From Actinomadura madurae (GTDB lineage: Bacteria; Actinomycetota; Actinomycetes; Streptosporangiales; Streptosporangiaceae): a stretch of DNA of 64,000 nt. The notes below the pieces were generated by a model that had not been told where the DNA came from, made no database searches, and saw only the letters and a program-made list of their open reading frames with translations. A program made the translations under genes and the position numbers. Shown here piece after piece: positions 8,455 through 17,617 of the stretch. The stretch is taken from assembly GCF_900115095.1 (NCBI RefSeq), contig NZ_FOVH01000012.1:265338-329337 (forward strand). The letters run 5' to 3'. Numbering within the stretch: the stretch's first letter is position 1; each line of letters starts with the position of its first letter.

Positions 8455-11088
8455 CTAGCCTCTGGGGAAGCCGCCGATCGGGCCGTCGCCGCCCCCGCCT
8501 CCGCCGCCGTTGCCTCCGCCGCCGCTCCCGCCGTCACCGTCGCCGTCGCCTCCGCCGTCACCGTCTCCGCCCCCGCCGGGCGGTGTCGGGATGCCGGTCG
8601 GGATGCCGGTCGGCGGCGTCGGGATCTCGGGCTCCTCGGTGGACGGCGGCGGCGCGGACGGACCGTCGTCCCCGGGCCGCTCCGTGCCGTCCGGCGGCGC
8701 CTCGCGCGTCGGGCCGCCGTAGCCGCCGCCCGGCGTCATCGACGGGGACCCGAACGACTCCGGCTCGTAGTCCTTGATGTTCACCGCGTCGCTCATGTAC
8801 GTGCGCCACATCTGCGCGGGGAGCTGCCCGCCGTACGCGCCGTAGCCGGGGATGTTCAGCGGCTTGCCGTCGCTGCGGAACATCGCGACCGTCGTCGCCA
8901 TCTGCGGGATGAACCCGTTGAACCAGATCGCGCGGCCCTTGTCGGTCGTGCCGGTCTTGCCGGCGACGTCGCGGCCGTCGGGGAGCTGCGCGTTCGTCCC
9001 GGTGCCGCCCTGGACGACCCGCTGCATCGCGTACGTGGCGTCCCGCGCGTTCTGCTGGCTGAACGCCCGCTTGCCCTTCTCGGTGAAGGTCCGCTTGTGG
9101 TCCTGGTTGTCGGTGACGGACTTGACGACGAACGGCGCCCGGTACAGCCCCTCGGACGCGAACGTGGAGTACACGCCCGCCTGCTGGACGGGGTGCAGCG
9201 ACACGATGCCGAGCGGGAACGTGGCGGCGGACCGCTGCTCCGGCTTCATCTGCGACGCCGGGATGCCCATCTTCTCCGCCATCTCGGCGATCTTCTCGGT
9301 GCCGATGTCCTGGCCGAGGTTGACGTACGCGGTGTTGATCGAGTGCTGGGTGGCGGTGGCGAGGTTCACCATGCCGAAGTTCTCGTTGCTGTCGTTGCGG
9401 ATGTCGGAGCCGGCGAAGTACTGCGGGGAGCTGCCGTCATAGGTCGTGCTGAGCGACCTGCCGTCGTCCAGCGCGGCGGCGAGCGCGATCGGCTTGAACC
9501 CGGACCCGGCCTGGGCCCAGTCGCCGAAGGCGCTGCTCAGCGCCTCGTCCAGGTAGCCGCGGCCGCCGTAGAACGCGAGGACCTGCCCGGTGGACGGGTC
9601 GACCGACACCGCCCCGGTGCGGATCTTCTTGCTCATCCCCTGCGGGGTGTTCTGGGCGACGGAGCGCTTCATCGCGTCCATCAGCCGCTTGTCGAACGTC
9701 GTGGTGATCTTCAGGCCGCTCCGGTTGATCTCGTCCTCGCTGTAGCCGCGGCGCTCGGTGAGCTCCTTCTTGGCCACGTTGACCATGTAGCCCTTCTGGC
9801 CCTTGAGGACGTCGGTGATCTTCGCCTTGTCCGGGACGGGGAACTTCAGCGACGCGGCCTCGGCGGAGGTGAGCGCGCCGTCCCGGACCATGTTGCCGAC
9901 GACCGCGCGCCAGCGCTGCTCGGCGTAGGCCCGCTGGGGGCCGCTCGGGTCGGCGAAGTTGCTCGGCTGCTGGATCGCGGCGGCGAGGTAGGCGCCCTCC
10001 GCGGGCGTCAGCTGCGAGACGTCCTTGTCGTAGTAGGCGCGCGCGGCGGCCTGCACCCCGTAGGCGTCGCGCCCGAAGTAGATGGTGTTGAGGTACTGCT
10101 CCAGGATCCAGTCCTTGGACTTCTCCCGCCCCACCTTCAGGGAGACCATGACCTCCTTGAGCTTGCGGGTGACGGAGCGCTCCTTGCCGATGCCGCCGTA
10201 GTAGTTGCGGACCATCTGCTGGGTGATCGTCGAGCCGCCCTGCAGCTGCCGGCCGGTGACCGTGGACCAGACCGCCCGCGTGGTGCCCTGGACCGACACC
10301 CCCGGGTCGTCGTAGAAGCTGCGGTTCTCCGCCGCGATCACCGCGTTGCGGGTGCTCTCGGGGATCCGGTCGAGCTTGACGGCGTCCCGGTTCACGCCGG
10401 TCTTCGCGATCGGCGTCTTGCCGTCGGAGTAGTAGAACGTGGGGCCCTGCGCGATCGCCTGCTCCTGCGGCGACGGCACCGGCGTGAACAGGTAGGCGAC
10501 GGCGAACGCGACGACGCAGAAGCCGATGAGGCCGAGCAGCGTGAACAGCGCCCGGCGGAGGAAGCGCGACCTGCGGCTCCGCGGCTTCCGGGGGCCCTTG
10601 CCCCCGCCCGCGCCGCCTCCGCCGCGGCCGGATCCGGCGCCGGGCGGCGGCGCTCCACGTTCGGGCGAGGCGGCCATGGTCTTGGTATCACCGGTCGTCG
10701 CCTCGCCGACACCATCCGGCACCGTCGCATCCGTGACCGCGTCCTGCTCGGAAGACGTTCCGGACCCGGCCGTCTTCGCCGCGCCCCCGGCGGCGGGAGA
10801 TTCGGCCGCGGATTCGGCGGCCGTTTCGGTTCCGGCCTTATCGGCGGCGGGCGATTCGGTCTCGCCCGCCTCTTCGGCGGCCTTATCGCCGTTCCGAGAT
10901 ATGTCGCCCTCGCGGGTGAATTCCGCGTCCTGGGTGGATTCTCCGGTGCCCGGTTCGATGTCCTCGGTCAGCGTCGCGGTCGCGGGACCGTCGGCGCCGG
11001 CCGGCGTTCCGGCCTCGGTGTCGTGCCGCTCCACCTCGCCCGTCCCGGCGGGCCGTTCGCCCTCCGGAACCTTTTCGCTGTCGCTCAC
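8455..11088 (-). CDS. Class A penicillin-binding protein (bifunctional transglycosylase/transpeptidase)
   Basis: The 877-residue bitopic protein polymerises and cross-links peptidoglycan outside the membrane. A long acidic, disordered cytoplasmic N-terminus (about 1-175) is followed by one TM helix (LFTLLGLIGFCVVAFAVAYL). The GT51 domain has the catalytic-Glu motif AAENRSFYDDPGV (usually E-D-x-x-F), then GGSTITQQ and LKVGREKSKDWILEQYLN. The transpeptidase domain has the nucleophile motif S-G-F-K, then S-I-N (HSINTAYVNLG) and KTGTTDKGRA. The C-terminal about 115 residues are a Pro/Gly/Asp tail. Start is a GTG three bases after GGGGGCT, rather close. The upstream FKBP gene on the same strand is 211 bases away, so it may have its own promoter. 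Confidence 0.93.
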   Translation of the reverse strand: MSDSEKVPEGERPAGTGEVERHDTEAGTPAGADGPATATLTEDIEPGTGESTQDAEFTREGDISRNGDKAAEEAGETESPAADKAGTETAAESAAESPAAGGAAKTAGSGTSSEQDAVTDATVPDGVGEATTGDTKTMAASPERGAPPPGAGSGRGGGGAGGGKGPRKPRSRRSRFLRRALFTLLGLIGFCVVAFAVAYLFTPVPSPQEQAIAQGPTFYYSDGKTPIAKTGVNRDAVKLDRIPESTRNAVIAAENRSFYDDPGVSVQGTTRAVWSTVTGRQLQGGSTITQQMVRNYYGGIGKERSVTRKLKEVMVSLKVGREKSKDWILEQYLNTIYFGRDAYGVQAAARAYYDKDVSQLTPAEGAYLAAAIQQPSNFADPSGPQRAYAEQRWRAVVGNMVRDGALTSAEAASLKFPVPDKAKITDVLKGQKGYMVNVAKKELTERRGYSEDEINRSGLKITTTFDKRLMDAMKRSVAQNTPQGMSKKIRTGAVSVDPSTGQVLAFYGGRGYLDEALSSAFGDWAQAGSGFKPIALAAALDDGRSLSTTYDGSSPQYFAGSDIRNDSNENFGMVNLATATQHSINTAYVNLGQDIGTEKIAEMAEKMGIPASQMKPEQRSAATFPLGIVSLHPVQQAGVYSTFASEGLYRAPFVVKSVTDNQDHKRTFTEKGKRAFSQQNARDATYAMQRVVQGGTGTNAQLPDGRDVAGKTGTTDKGRAIWFNGFIPQMATTVAMFRSDGKPLNIPGYGAYGGQLPAQMWRTYMSDAVNIKDYEPESFGSPSMTPGGGYGGPTREAPPDGTERPGDDGPSAPPPSTEEPEIPTPPTGIPTGIPTPPGGGGDGDGGGDGDGDGGSGGGGNGGGGGGGDGPIGGFPRG

Positions 11089-11244
11089 AAGCCCCCCGTG
11101 ATCAATGCGTTACCGACGATACCTGAGGGGATCCGTGCGCCGGCCGCCCAATGCGCATCTCCTGGCCTCCCAATAGGAGGACGGGCAATGCGCCTCGCCG
11201 GTTGTCGTGATGGATGTCGCATCTGCCGGCCTTTCGCAAACGCC

Positions 11245-11279
11245 GAGCGGCGGGACCCGGCCCCGGGTGCCCGCCGCTC
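11245..11279 (-). terminator. Strong hairpin downstream of the FKBP gene
   Basis: GAGCGGCGGG (11245-11254) pairs with CCCGCCGCTC (11270-11279). Inside it ACCCGG pairs with CCGGGT around two bases. It lies 20 bases past the stop of the FKBP gene and probably separates it from the penicillin-binding protein gene. Confidence 0.7.
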
Positions 11280-11299
11280 TCGCGTCCGCGCCTCGCGGC

Positions 11300-12445
11300 C
11301 TACTTGTAGACCTTGGCGAGGATGTCCACGACGAACACCAGGGTGTCGTCGCCCTTGATGGTGGGCGGGCTGCCCTTCTTGCCGTAGCCCTCCTCGGGCG
11401 GCAGGACGAGCATCACGCGGCTGCCGACCTTCGCGCCGGTGAGGCCCTTGTCGAAGCCGGGGATGGTCTGCCCGCCGCCGATCGGGAACGTCGCGGGCTG
11501 CTTGTTGTCCCAGCTGGAGTCGAACTTCTTGCCGGTCTTCCAGATCTTGCCGGTGTAGTTGACCACCGCCTCGTCGCCCTTGGCGAGCGCGGGACCGGAG
11601 CCCTCGACGAGCGTCTTGACCTGGAGCTTGTCCGGCGCGTCCTTGTCCGGGACGGTGACCTTCGGCTCCTTGCCGGCGCCCTTGTCCTCGACCTTGGGCA
11701 GCGCCTTGTCGTCCAGCTTCTTCTCGGTGCCCTGCGGCTGCTGGCTCTTCGGGACGACGGCCTGGATGTCCATGACGAACAGGATCGCGTCCTTGGCCGA
11801 GATCTGCTGCGGGCTCAGCTGGGTGAGCTCCTTCGACGGCGGCAGCTGCAGGACGAGCCGGCTGCCGGCGGTCTTGCCGACGAGGCTCTTGTCGATGTCC
11901 TTCAGCCCGCTCTTGCCGACGACGAGGTGCATGGGGCCGCCGCCCTGCGGGTTCTGCGCGCCCTCCTCGTAGGACGAGCGGACCTTCTCGCTGGAGCTCT
12001 TCACCCGCGAGTTCTCCTCGTCCTTGTCCTTCGCCCACTTGTACGTGGCGAACTGGACGTAGACGGTGTCGCCGTCCGCGATCGCGGGGCCGGAGCCCTT
12101 GATCGGGGTGCTCGTCTTCAGCGTCCTGGTCGGCGCCAGCTTGGTCGGGATCTCGACCTTGGGCTCGGCGGCGAACTTGCCGGTCACCTCGATCTCGGGA
12201 TCGGGGCGGTTGACCCACCAGTAGACGCCGCCGGAGATCGCCAGCGCGGCGACCACCACCCCGGCGATCACCTTCAGCCGGCGCTTCTTGGCGTCCTTGG
12301 CGGTCAGCCCGGACGGCCGGTTCAGCCCGCTGCCGCGCCCCGCGCTGATGCCGTGCGGGGTGAACTCCGGGCTGCGGATGTTCTGGGCGCTCGGGATCTT
12401 CGCCTTGACCGCCGGCTTGCCCCGGGGCTTGTCATCCTCGGCCAT
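11300..12445 (-). CDS. Membrane-anchored FKBP-type peptidyl-prolyl isomerase, two domains
   Basis: The 381-residue protein has a cytoplasmic N-terminus, one TM helix at about 57-77 (LKVIAGVVVAALAISGGVYWW) and two FKBP-like domains outside. The first (about 105-235) is divergent: GDTVYVQFATYKW, then GSRLVLQLPP. The second (about 285-381) is canonical: VVNYTGKIWKTGKKFDSSWD, FPIGGGQTIPGFDKGLTGAK, MLVLPPEEGYGK, DTLVFVVDIL. It should catalyse prolyl isomerisation of exported proteins; only the second domain keeps the usual aromatic pocket. Two FKBP units after a TM segment are common in actinomycetes. The ATG is preceded by GAGGAAAC. Confidence 0.9.
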   Translation of the reverse strand: MAEDDKPRGKPAVKAKIPSAQNIRSPEFTPHGISAGRGSGLNRPSGLTAKDAKKRRLKVIAGVVVAALAISGGVYWWVNRPDPEIEVTGKFAAEPKVEIPTKLAPTRTLKTSTPIKGSGPAIADGDTVYVQFATYKWAKDKDEENSRVKSSSEKVRSSYEEGAQNPQGGGPMHLVVGKSGLKDIDKSLVGKTAGSRLVLQLPPSKELTQLSPQQISAKDAILFVMDIQAVVPKSQQPQGTEKKLDDKALPKVEDKGAGKEPKVTVPDKDAPDKLQVKTLVEGSGPALAKGDEAVVNYTGKIWKTGKKFDSSWDNKQPATFPIGGGQTIPGFDKGLTGAKVGSRVMLVLPPEEGYGKKGSPPTIKGDDTLVFVVDILAKVYK

Positions 12446-12669
12446 GTTTCCTCACTCGCGACGGGTTCGACGACACCACGAACGTGACCACCCTTCCAGG
12501 GCCGGGCTAAGCACAGCGTGAAAACCGTGTAAAGGCGGCCGACCCGCAATCTACCGGTCACAGGCTAGGGGTGAAGCCGTCTGGCAGGGGACAGGGAAGC
12601 AGCCAGGATATCCCCGCCGGCCGACCGGCTCGCGCCCTCCGGCCACATGGCGGGTGGCACCCTGGAGGG

Positions 12670-13488
12670 ATGCGCCTCGCCACGTGGAACGTGAACTCGG
12701 TCAAGGCACGGCTTCCGCGCCTTCTCTCCTGGCTGGACGAGACGAGGCCGGACGTCGTCTGCCTCCAGGAGACCAAGTGCCGCGCCGACCAGTTCCCCGC
12801 CGCCGAGGTGGGGGAACTCGGCTACGAGACCGCCGCGCACGGGGACGGCCGGTGGAACGGCGTGGCGATCCTCTCCCGGGTCGGCGCCGAGGACGTCTCC
12901 AACGGCTTCCCGGGGGAGCCCGCCTACGAGGGCGAGGCCGACGACCAGATGAAGCTGGACGAGCCCGTCATGCTCGTTCCGGAGGCCCGCGCGGTCGGCG
13001 CGACGTGCGGCGGTGTCCGGGTCTGGTCGCTGTACGCGCCGAACGGCCGCACCCCGGAGTCGGCCCACTACGCCTACAAGCTCGCGTGGTTCGCCGCCCT
13101 CCGGGACGCCCTGCGCGCCGAACTGGCCGATGGAACGCAGCTCGTGGCGTGCGGCGACTACAACGTCGCGCCCACGGACGAGGACGTCTGGGACCCGGCC
13201 GTCTTCGTCGGCTCCACCCACGTCACGCCCGCCGAGCGGCAGGCGCTCGCCGAACTGCGCGACCTCGGCCTCCACGACGTCGTCCCGACGCCCATGAAGG
13301 GCCCTCATCCGTACACGTACTGGGATTACCGGGCGGGGATGTTCCACAAGAACATGGGGATGCGCATCGACCTCTTCTACGCGAGCGAGGCCGTCGCCGG
13401 GCGGGTCGGGTCCGCGTACGTCGACCGGGAGGCCCGCAAGGGCAAGGGCCCGTCCGACCACGCTCCGGTCGTCGTCGACCTGGACTAG
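12670..13488 (+). CDS. xth: Exodeoxyribonuclease III / AP endonuclease
   Basis: The 272-residue protein has all the exonuclease III motifs: TWNVNSVKARL, CLQETKC with the metal-binding Glu, YAPNGR, GDYNVAPTDEDVWD, YTYWDYR and SDHAPVV with the catalytic His. It removes nucleotides 3' to 5' and cuts at abasic sites in base excision repair. The start matches the family (MRLATWNVNSV); GGAGGG is only one to two bases before the ATG, so initiation may be leaderless-like. Its last four bases overlap the end of the convergent methyltransferase gene. Confidence 0.95.
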   Translation: MRLATWNVNSVKARLPRLLSWLDETRPDVVCLQETKCRADQFPAAEVGELGYETAAHGDGRWNGVAILSRVGAEDVSNGFPGEPAYEGEADDQMKLDEPVMLVPEARAVGATCGGVRVWSLYAPNGRTPESAHYAYKLAWFAALRDALRAELADGTQLVACGDYNVAPTDEDVWDPAVFVGSTHVTPAERQALAELRDLGLHDVVPTPMKGPHPYTYWDYRAGMFHKNMGMRIDLFYASEAVAGRVGSAYVDREARKGKGPSDHAPVVVDLD

Positions 13489-14096
13489 CTCCCGGCGCGG
13501 GCGAGGAAGCGGCGCTTGCCGGCGTCGTCGGCCTGTTCGAGGACGGTGAAGCCGCCCGGCAGCAGCGACGCGGGCTCCCCGGCGCCGAGGCACCACGCGG
13601 CGGGCAGGTGCGGCCGGTCGCGGCGGGCCTCCTCGGTGAATGCCTCCCAGGCCAGGAGCCCGCCCGGCAGGACGGCGCGGGCGGCCCGCTCGAAGACGGC
13701 GCGGTCCCAGAACCCGGTGCACAGGACGAGCGCGTATCCCGGGCCGTCCGGCCGCCAGGCGCCCAGATCGGCCTGCACGAGCGTGATCAGCGAGGCGAGG
13801 CCGCGCCGCCGGGCCTGCGCGCCGAGCCGCCCGAGGGCGATCTCGGAGATGTCCACGGCCGTCACGGGGCGTCCCGTCGCGGCGGCCTGCAGGGCGCTCC
13901 CGGACGGCCCGGACGCGAGGTCGAGCACCCCGCCGTCCGGCAGCTCCAGCGACAGCGCCCGCTCCGCCAGCGGATGCGCGGCCGGCGGCCGGCCGCCGCC
14001 GTCCGGCTCCGCGTCCGCGTACTTGGCGTTCCACCGGAGCCTGTCCGGGTGCTCGGCCAGCTCCGCGGGTACCCGCTCCGGTGCCACGTCGTCCAT
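13485..14096 (-). CDS. Class I SAM-dependent methyltransferase (TehB-like)
   Basis: The 203-residue protein shows the Rossmann methyltransferase fold: LRWNAKYADAE at the N-terminus, motif I VLDLASGPSGSALQAA, motif II VTAVDISEIAL, an acidic ADLGAW motif, and a post-I strand YALVLCTGFWD followed by LPGGLLAWEAF. The size and the W-N-A-K-Y opening resemble TehB-type small-molecule methyltransferases. The substrate is unknown. It lies ten bases downstream of another methyltransferase gene and probably shares its transcript. Confidence 0.8.
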   Translation of the reverse strand: MDDVAPERVPAELAEHPDRLRWNAKYADAEPDGGGRPPAAHPLAERALSLELPDGGVLDLASGPSGSALQAAATGRPVTAVDISEIALGRLGAQARRRGLASLITLVQADLGAWRPDGPGYALVLCTGFWDRAVFERAARAVLPGGLLAWEAFTEEARRDRPHLPAAWCLGAGEPASLLPGGFTVLEQADDAGKRRFLARAGS

Positions 14097-14106
14097 GGGG
14101 ACGAGG

Positions 14107-14868
14107 TTAACGGCGCTCCGCGACCAGGAGCATGAACATGGCCGTGGGGAAGCCCTTGCGCCACCACGGGTCGTCGCGCAGCTGCTCTTCCGACGGGTGC
14201 GGCTCGCGCAGGTCCGCGATGACGAATCCGGAGTCCCGGAGCGTTCCAGCGTAGTACTCCAGCGGCCGGAGCCAGCTTGTGATCATCGAAGGGGACTCCA
14301 GCCCGTCCACCAGGAAGTGCTGGTCGATCCCGCGCGAGGCGAAGTAGTCCGCCGCCGGGACGCCGCTGGCGGCGCCCTGCTCGGCGTTCTCGACGTAGAA
14401 GCAGGGGTGCAGCGTCAGCAGGATCATCCGCCCGCCGCTCTTGAGGACCCGCCCGAACTCGCCGATGGCGCGCGCCGGGTCCTGCAGGTGGCTGAACAGG
14501 TGGTTGCACAGGACGAGGTCGAACGCGTCGTCATCCAGCGGCAGGTCCTCCACGCTGGCGCGCAGGAACCGGGTGTTCTCCGGGCGGGACGGGTGGGACG
14601 CGGCCGCGTCGACCAGCCCCTGCGCCGCGTCGACCCCGGTCACGTCCGCGCCCCTGGACGCGAGCGTGCGGGAGAGGTAGCCCTCGCCGCATCCCGCGTC
14701 CAGGACGCGCAGGCCCGCGCAGGGCCCGACGGCGTCGAGGACCGCCGTGTCGGTCAGTTCGGTGCGGTACCGGTCGCGGCGCTCTCTGATCACCTTGACC
14801 CAGTACTGCGCGTTCGCCTCCCAACGCTCACGCGTCAGGTTCGCGATGGCTTGCGCCGTGTCCTCCAC
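14107..14868 (-). CDS. Class I SAM-dependent methyltransferase (UbiE-like)
   Basis: The 253-residue protein starts most plausibly at GTG (14866-14868) after GGGGAG; the frame is open further but lacks a good start. Motif I is VLDAGCGEGYLSRTLA, followed by VTGVDAAQGLVDAA, SVEDLPLDDDAFDLVLCNHL and the post-motif GRVLKSGGRMILLTLHPCF, typical of class I methyltransferases acting on small molecules. RRDRYRTELTD near the N-terminus and FPTAMFMLLVAERR at the end complete the fold. The upstream regulator-like gene ends 26 bases before, so the two are probably cotranscribed. The substrate is unknown. Confidence 0.8.
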   Translation of the reverse strand: MEDTAQAIANLTRERWEANAQYWVKVIRERRDRYRTELTDTAVLDAVGPCAGLRVLDAGCGEGYLSRTLASRGADVTGVDAAQGLVDAAASHPSRPENTRFLRASVEDLPLDDDAFDLVLCNHLFSHLQDPARAIGEFGRVLKSGGRMILLTLHPCFYVENAEQGAASGVPAADYFASRGIDQHFLVDGLESPSMITSWLRPLEYYAGTLRDSGFVIADLREPHPSEEQLRDDPWWRKGFPTAMFMLLVAERR

Positions 14869-14894
14869 CGGCTCCCCATTCTTCGGTACCTGGT

Positions 14895-15941
14895 TCAGGC
14901 GATGCTCTTGAGCCGCCGCACCAGTGATTCGCAGGTCTGTCTGGTCCTTCTGTCCCGGCAGTCGGCTCCGCGCAGGCGCAGCGCCTGGATCAGCTCGGGG
15001 ATCTTCCCGCCGAACGCGGGGTCGCGTTTGAGCGCCAGCGGGATGTACGTCGACGCCAGGTAGTACAGGTAGGCGTCGCTGTACACCATGATCTCGCGCA
15101 GCACCTCGACGGCCGTGTTGCGCAGCGACAGGGAGCTCGGGAGGGTGAAGTCGCTGCTGATCCGGCCGTCCTTGCTGTAGGTGGGGAACGCCCATTCCTC
15201 AAGCGCCGCGTACACGGGCGTCGCGTCGAGTTCCCGGCGGTACCGCTCCGCCAGCTCGAAGTCGTTCGAGTTGATCAGGCATCCCATCACGACCCCGCGC
15301 ATCATGAACGCGGTCTGGCGGCCCGGCATCTCGAAGCCGAGGTCGGCCTCCAGCTCCCCGGTCACCTTGCTGACCTGGTGGGTCAGGATGTTCAGCGCGA
15401 GGATCGAGTGGAACGAGTAGGTCTTGCGGTTCAGGCGCGGGGCCAGCTCGACGGTCGAGTCGAGCAGCTTCTGCGGGTCGACCAGGAGACCGTGGCCGTT
15501 CTCGGGTGAGTACAGCGCCTCCAGCGCGGTGTCCTGCTCGCGCCCCCAGAATCGGGCGATGAACGACGACGTCTTCTGCGTCGCCTGGCCGCGCATGACG
15601 TGCACGGCGGCCTCTAGGGCGTTCAGGAGGTGCTGCTTCGCGACCGCCGAGTTCTCCAGGGCGGCCAGATCGACGGCGAGCCCCGCGTTCTGCAGGTCGG
15701 CGACCAGCCCGTCCCGCCTCTTCCGGACGGCGTGCGCCATCGAGTACTCGGCGATTCCGGGGACGGACGACATGAGGCTCTGCAACGACCGGCCGCTGAC
15801 CCGGTCGAGCCATTCCTCGTTGTCCCACAGCCGGAAGATGGTGCTCTCGTCGAGCCCGGAGAAGGCCGCCACGTCGGACATGTTGAGCCCCATGTCCTTG
15901 GTGATGTCCGAGAGAGACCTCGGCTCGCCGTCCGCTGTCAT
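14895..15941 (-). CDS. Helix-turn-helix (XRE-like) regulator-type protein
   Basis: The 348-residue protein begins at ATG (15939-15941); the frame is open for 39 more codons, but that part looks non-coding. An HTH resembling the XRE fold lies at about 8-35 (SLSDITKDMGLNMSDVAAF then SGLDESTIFRLW). The long rest is alpha-helical and contains LVADLQNAGLAVDLAALEN, ALNILTHQVSKVTGELEADL and YSDAYLYYLAS. I recognise no effector domain. It is followed after 26 bases by a methyltransferase gene, so it may regulate or act with it. Binding to DNA is inferred from the HTH only. Confidence 0.6.
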   Translation of the reverse strand: MTADGEPRSLSDITKDMGLNMSDVAAFSGLDESTIFRLWDNEEWLDRVSGRSLQSLMSSVPGIAEYSMAHAVRKRRDGLVADLQNAGLAVDLAALENSAVAKQHLLNALEAAVHVMRGQATQKTSSFIARFWGREQDTALEALYSPENGHGLLVDPQKLLDSTVELAPRLNRKTYSFHSILALNILTHQVSKVTGELEADLGFEMPGRQTAFMMRGVVMGCLINSNDFELAERYRRELDATPVYAALEEWAFPTYSKDGRISSDFTLPSSLSLRNTAVEVLREIMVYSDAYLYYLASTYIPLALKRDPAFGGKIPELIQALRLRGADCRDRRTRQTCESLVRRLKSIA

Positions 15942-16067
15942 CGCTCGCCCTAGATGTGGCACTTGCTGACGCTCCGATCGTAGCGAAGCGCCGGGCGCGT
16001 GGAACGGGCGATCCGCAGATGTGCCCGTCCTGTCACCTTTGGCGATGAGCACCGTCATGGCCGCCCG

Positions 16068-16895
16068 TCACCCCGGCACGCGGCCGATGCAGCCGAAGAG
16101 CGGCAGCGGCCCGGTGGCGTTGCCGGCGGCCCGCGGCTGCGGCAGCCGGGCCGGGTAGGGCTCGATCATCTTCAGGCTCCGGCAGATGTCCGCGATCTCG
16201 TCCTCCGCGCGCGGGTGGAACGGTGTGTCGACGCCGGGCCGTGGCCCGGCGATCGGCGCGAGCTCCGCCGCCCGCTCGGCGTGGGTGACGACCACGTGGC
16301 TGCCGGGGGCCAGCCCTGCGGCCAGCGCGTCCACGATCCCGCGCGGGCCGGCCTCGTCGGGCAGGAAGTCCAGCACGCCGAGGAGGAACACCGCGGCGGG
16401 CTCGCCGAAGTCGATCAGCTTCCGCAGCCCCTCGGCGGCGAGCAGTGCCTCCGGGTCCCGGACGTCTCCGGCGAAGGCGCCGGTGTTCGCGTCGACGGCG
16501 AGCAGGGCCCGCGCGTGCGCCAGCACCATCGGGTCGTTGTCGACGTAGGCGACGCGGCAGGACGGATCGGTCCGCCGGACGATGTCGCCGAGGTTGTCGT
16601 CCGCGGGCAGCCCGCAGCCGATGTCGACGAACTGGCGCAGCCCGGCCGTCCCGGCGAGCAGCGTGGCGGCGCGGTCCAGGAAGCCCCTGTTCGCCTGGAC
16701 TAGCCGCAGCACGATCGGGCACCTGCGCAGCACCCGTTCGGCGGAGTCGCGGTCGGCGGCGTAGTTGTCCTTGCCGCCGAGGAAGTAGTTGCACATGCGG
16801 GCGACGCCCGCGGTCGACGTGCTGAACCCCGTCCCCTCCCCGGGAGGGGTCTCCCCGGCCCGGCGGGCCGTGCTCAGCGTCGACCCGGGCGTCAC
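16068..16895 (-). CDS. SAM-dependent methyltransferase, DUF574 family (Methyltransf_19)
   Basis: The 275-residue protein starts with GTG at 16893-16895, overlapping the upstream gene by four bases (GTGA). The hallmarks of this actinobacterial family are RMCNYFLGGKDNYAADRD, ANRGFLDRAATLL, RQFVDIGCGLPADDN and VAYVDNDPMVLAHARALL, then an aspartate-rich DVRDPEALL and FLLGVLDFLPD. The substrate is not known for the family. Coupling to an anti-sigma-type ATPase is common in these genomes and suggests a regulatory or developmental role. Confidence 0.88.
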   Translation of the reverse strand: MTPGSTLSTARRAGETPPGEGTGFSTSTAGVARMCNYFLGGKDNYAADRDSAERVLRRCPIVLRLVQANRGFLDRAATLLAGTAGLRQFVDIGCGLPADDNLGDIVRRTDPSCRVAYVDNDPMVLAHARALLAVDANTGAFAGDVRDPEALLAAEGLRKLIDFGEPAAVFLLGVLDFLPDEAGPRGIVDALAAGLAPGSHVVVTHAERAAELAPIAGPRPGVDTPFHPRAEDEIADICRSLKMIEPYPARLPQPRAAGNATGPLPLFGCIGRVPG

Positions 16896-17458
16896 GGCAG
16901 CCGCCAGCCCTCCCGGACGCCCACCCCGAACCAGAAGGTGGAGGCCCCGTTCTTGCCCCGGCAGGTGCCGAAGTCGGTGGCGAGCGCCTTCATCAGGACG
17001 AGCCCGCGCCCGTGCGCCGGCAGCGGGTCCTCGGCCGGCCGCGGCCGCCCCGGCGAGGCCCCGCCGTCGGTGACCTCGACGCGGACGTACCGGTCGACGT
17101 GCAGGACCGACAGGGTGATCGTCCCGTCCTTGCGCGGCCGCGCGTGCAGGACCGAGTTGGTCACGGCCTCGCTGGTCAGCAGTTCGAGGTCGCCGAGCTC
17201 GGACCGGTCGGCGCCGAAGTGCTGGCCGACGAGCTCGCGGACGTAGGACCGGGCGAGCCGGACGGCGGGCGGCGTGGCGGCGAGGTCGATCTCGCCGATC
17301 AGGCGCCCGGACGACTTGCCGTTGTTCAGGGCGGACGGGATTCCGACTTCCAGGGAAGGAGCGGGCGCGGGGACCAGCACGGGCACCCCGGACCACGCGT
17401 TCGATGCATTCATGGCGGCGTTGGCTTCACGTCTCCGTGTCGGGCTGTAAGCGAACAT
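16892..17458 (-). CDS. ATP-binding protein, anti-sigma regulatory (HATPase_c_2) family
   Basis: The GHKL-type ATPase domain spans about 45-188: ELGDLELLTSEAVTNSVLHA (N-box with Glu and Asn), VEVTDGGAS (G1 box) and GRGLVLMKALATDFG (G2 box). Related proteins such as RsbW/SpoIIAB bind sigma factors or their antagonists. I chose the ATG at 17456-17458; an ATG at 17411-17413 is equally possible because neither has a strong Shine-Dalgarno sequence. The gene is coupled to the DUF574 methyltransferase by a GTGA overlap. Confidence 0.82.
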   Translation of the reverse strand: MFAYSPTRRREANAAMNASNAWSGVPVLVPAPAPSLEVGIPSALNNGKSSGRLIGEIDLAATPPAVRLARSYVRELVGQHFGADRSELGDLELLTSEAVTNSVLHARPRKDGTITLSVLHVDRYVRVEVTDGGASPGRPRPAEDPLPAHGRGLVLMKALATDFGTCRGKNGASTFWFGVGVREGWRLP

Positions 17459-17617
17459 GTGCTCTTCGGCCTGGTCGAATTCGGACGTGGAAGTGAAACA
17501 ACACACACTCTGACGCAGGCCAGGCGAACCAGTCACCAACGCTTGCGCGCATGCAAGGACCCTGCCCTGTCCTGCGAACTCTCACCTCTCGTGCAAGATC
17601 CGACACGGACCGCAGGA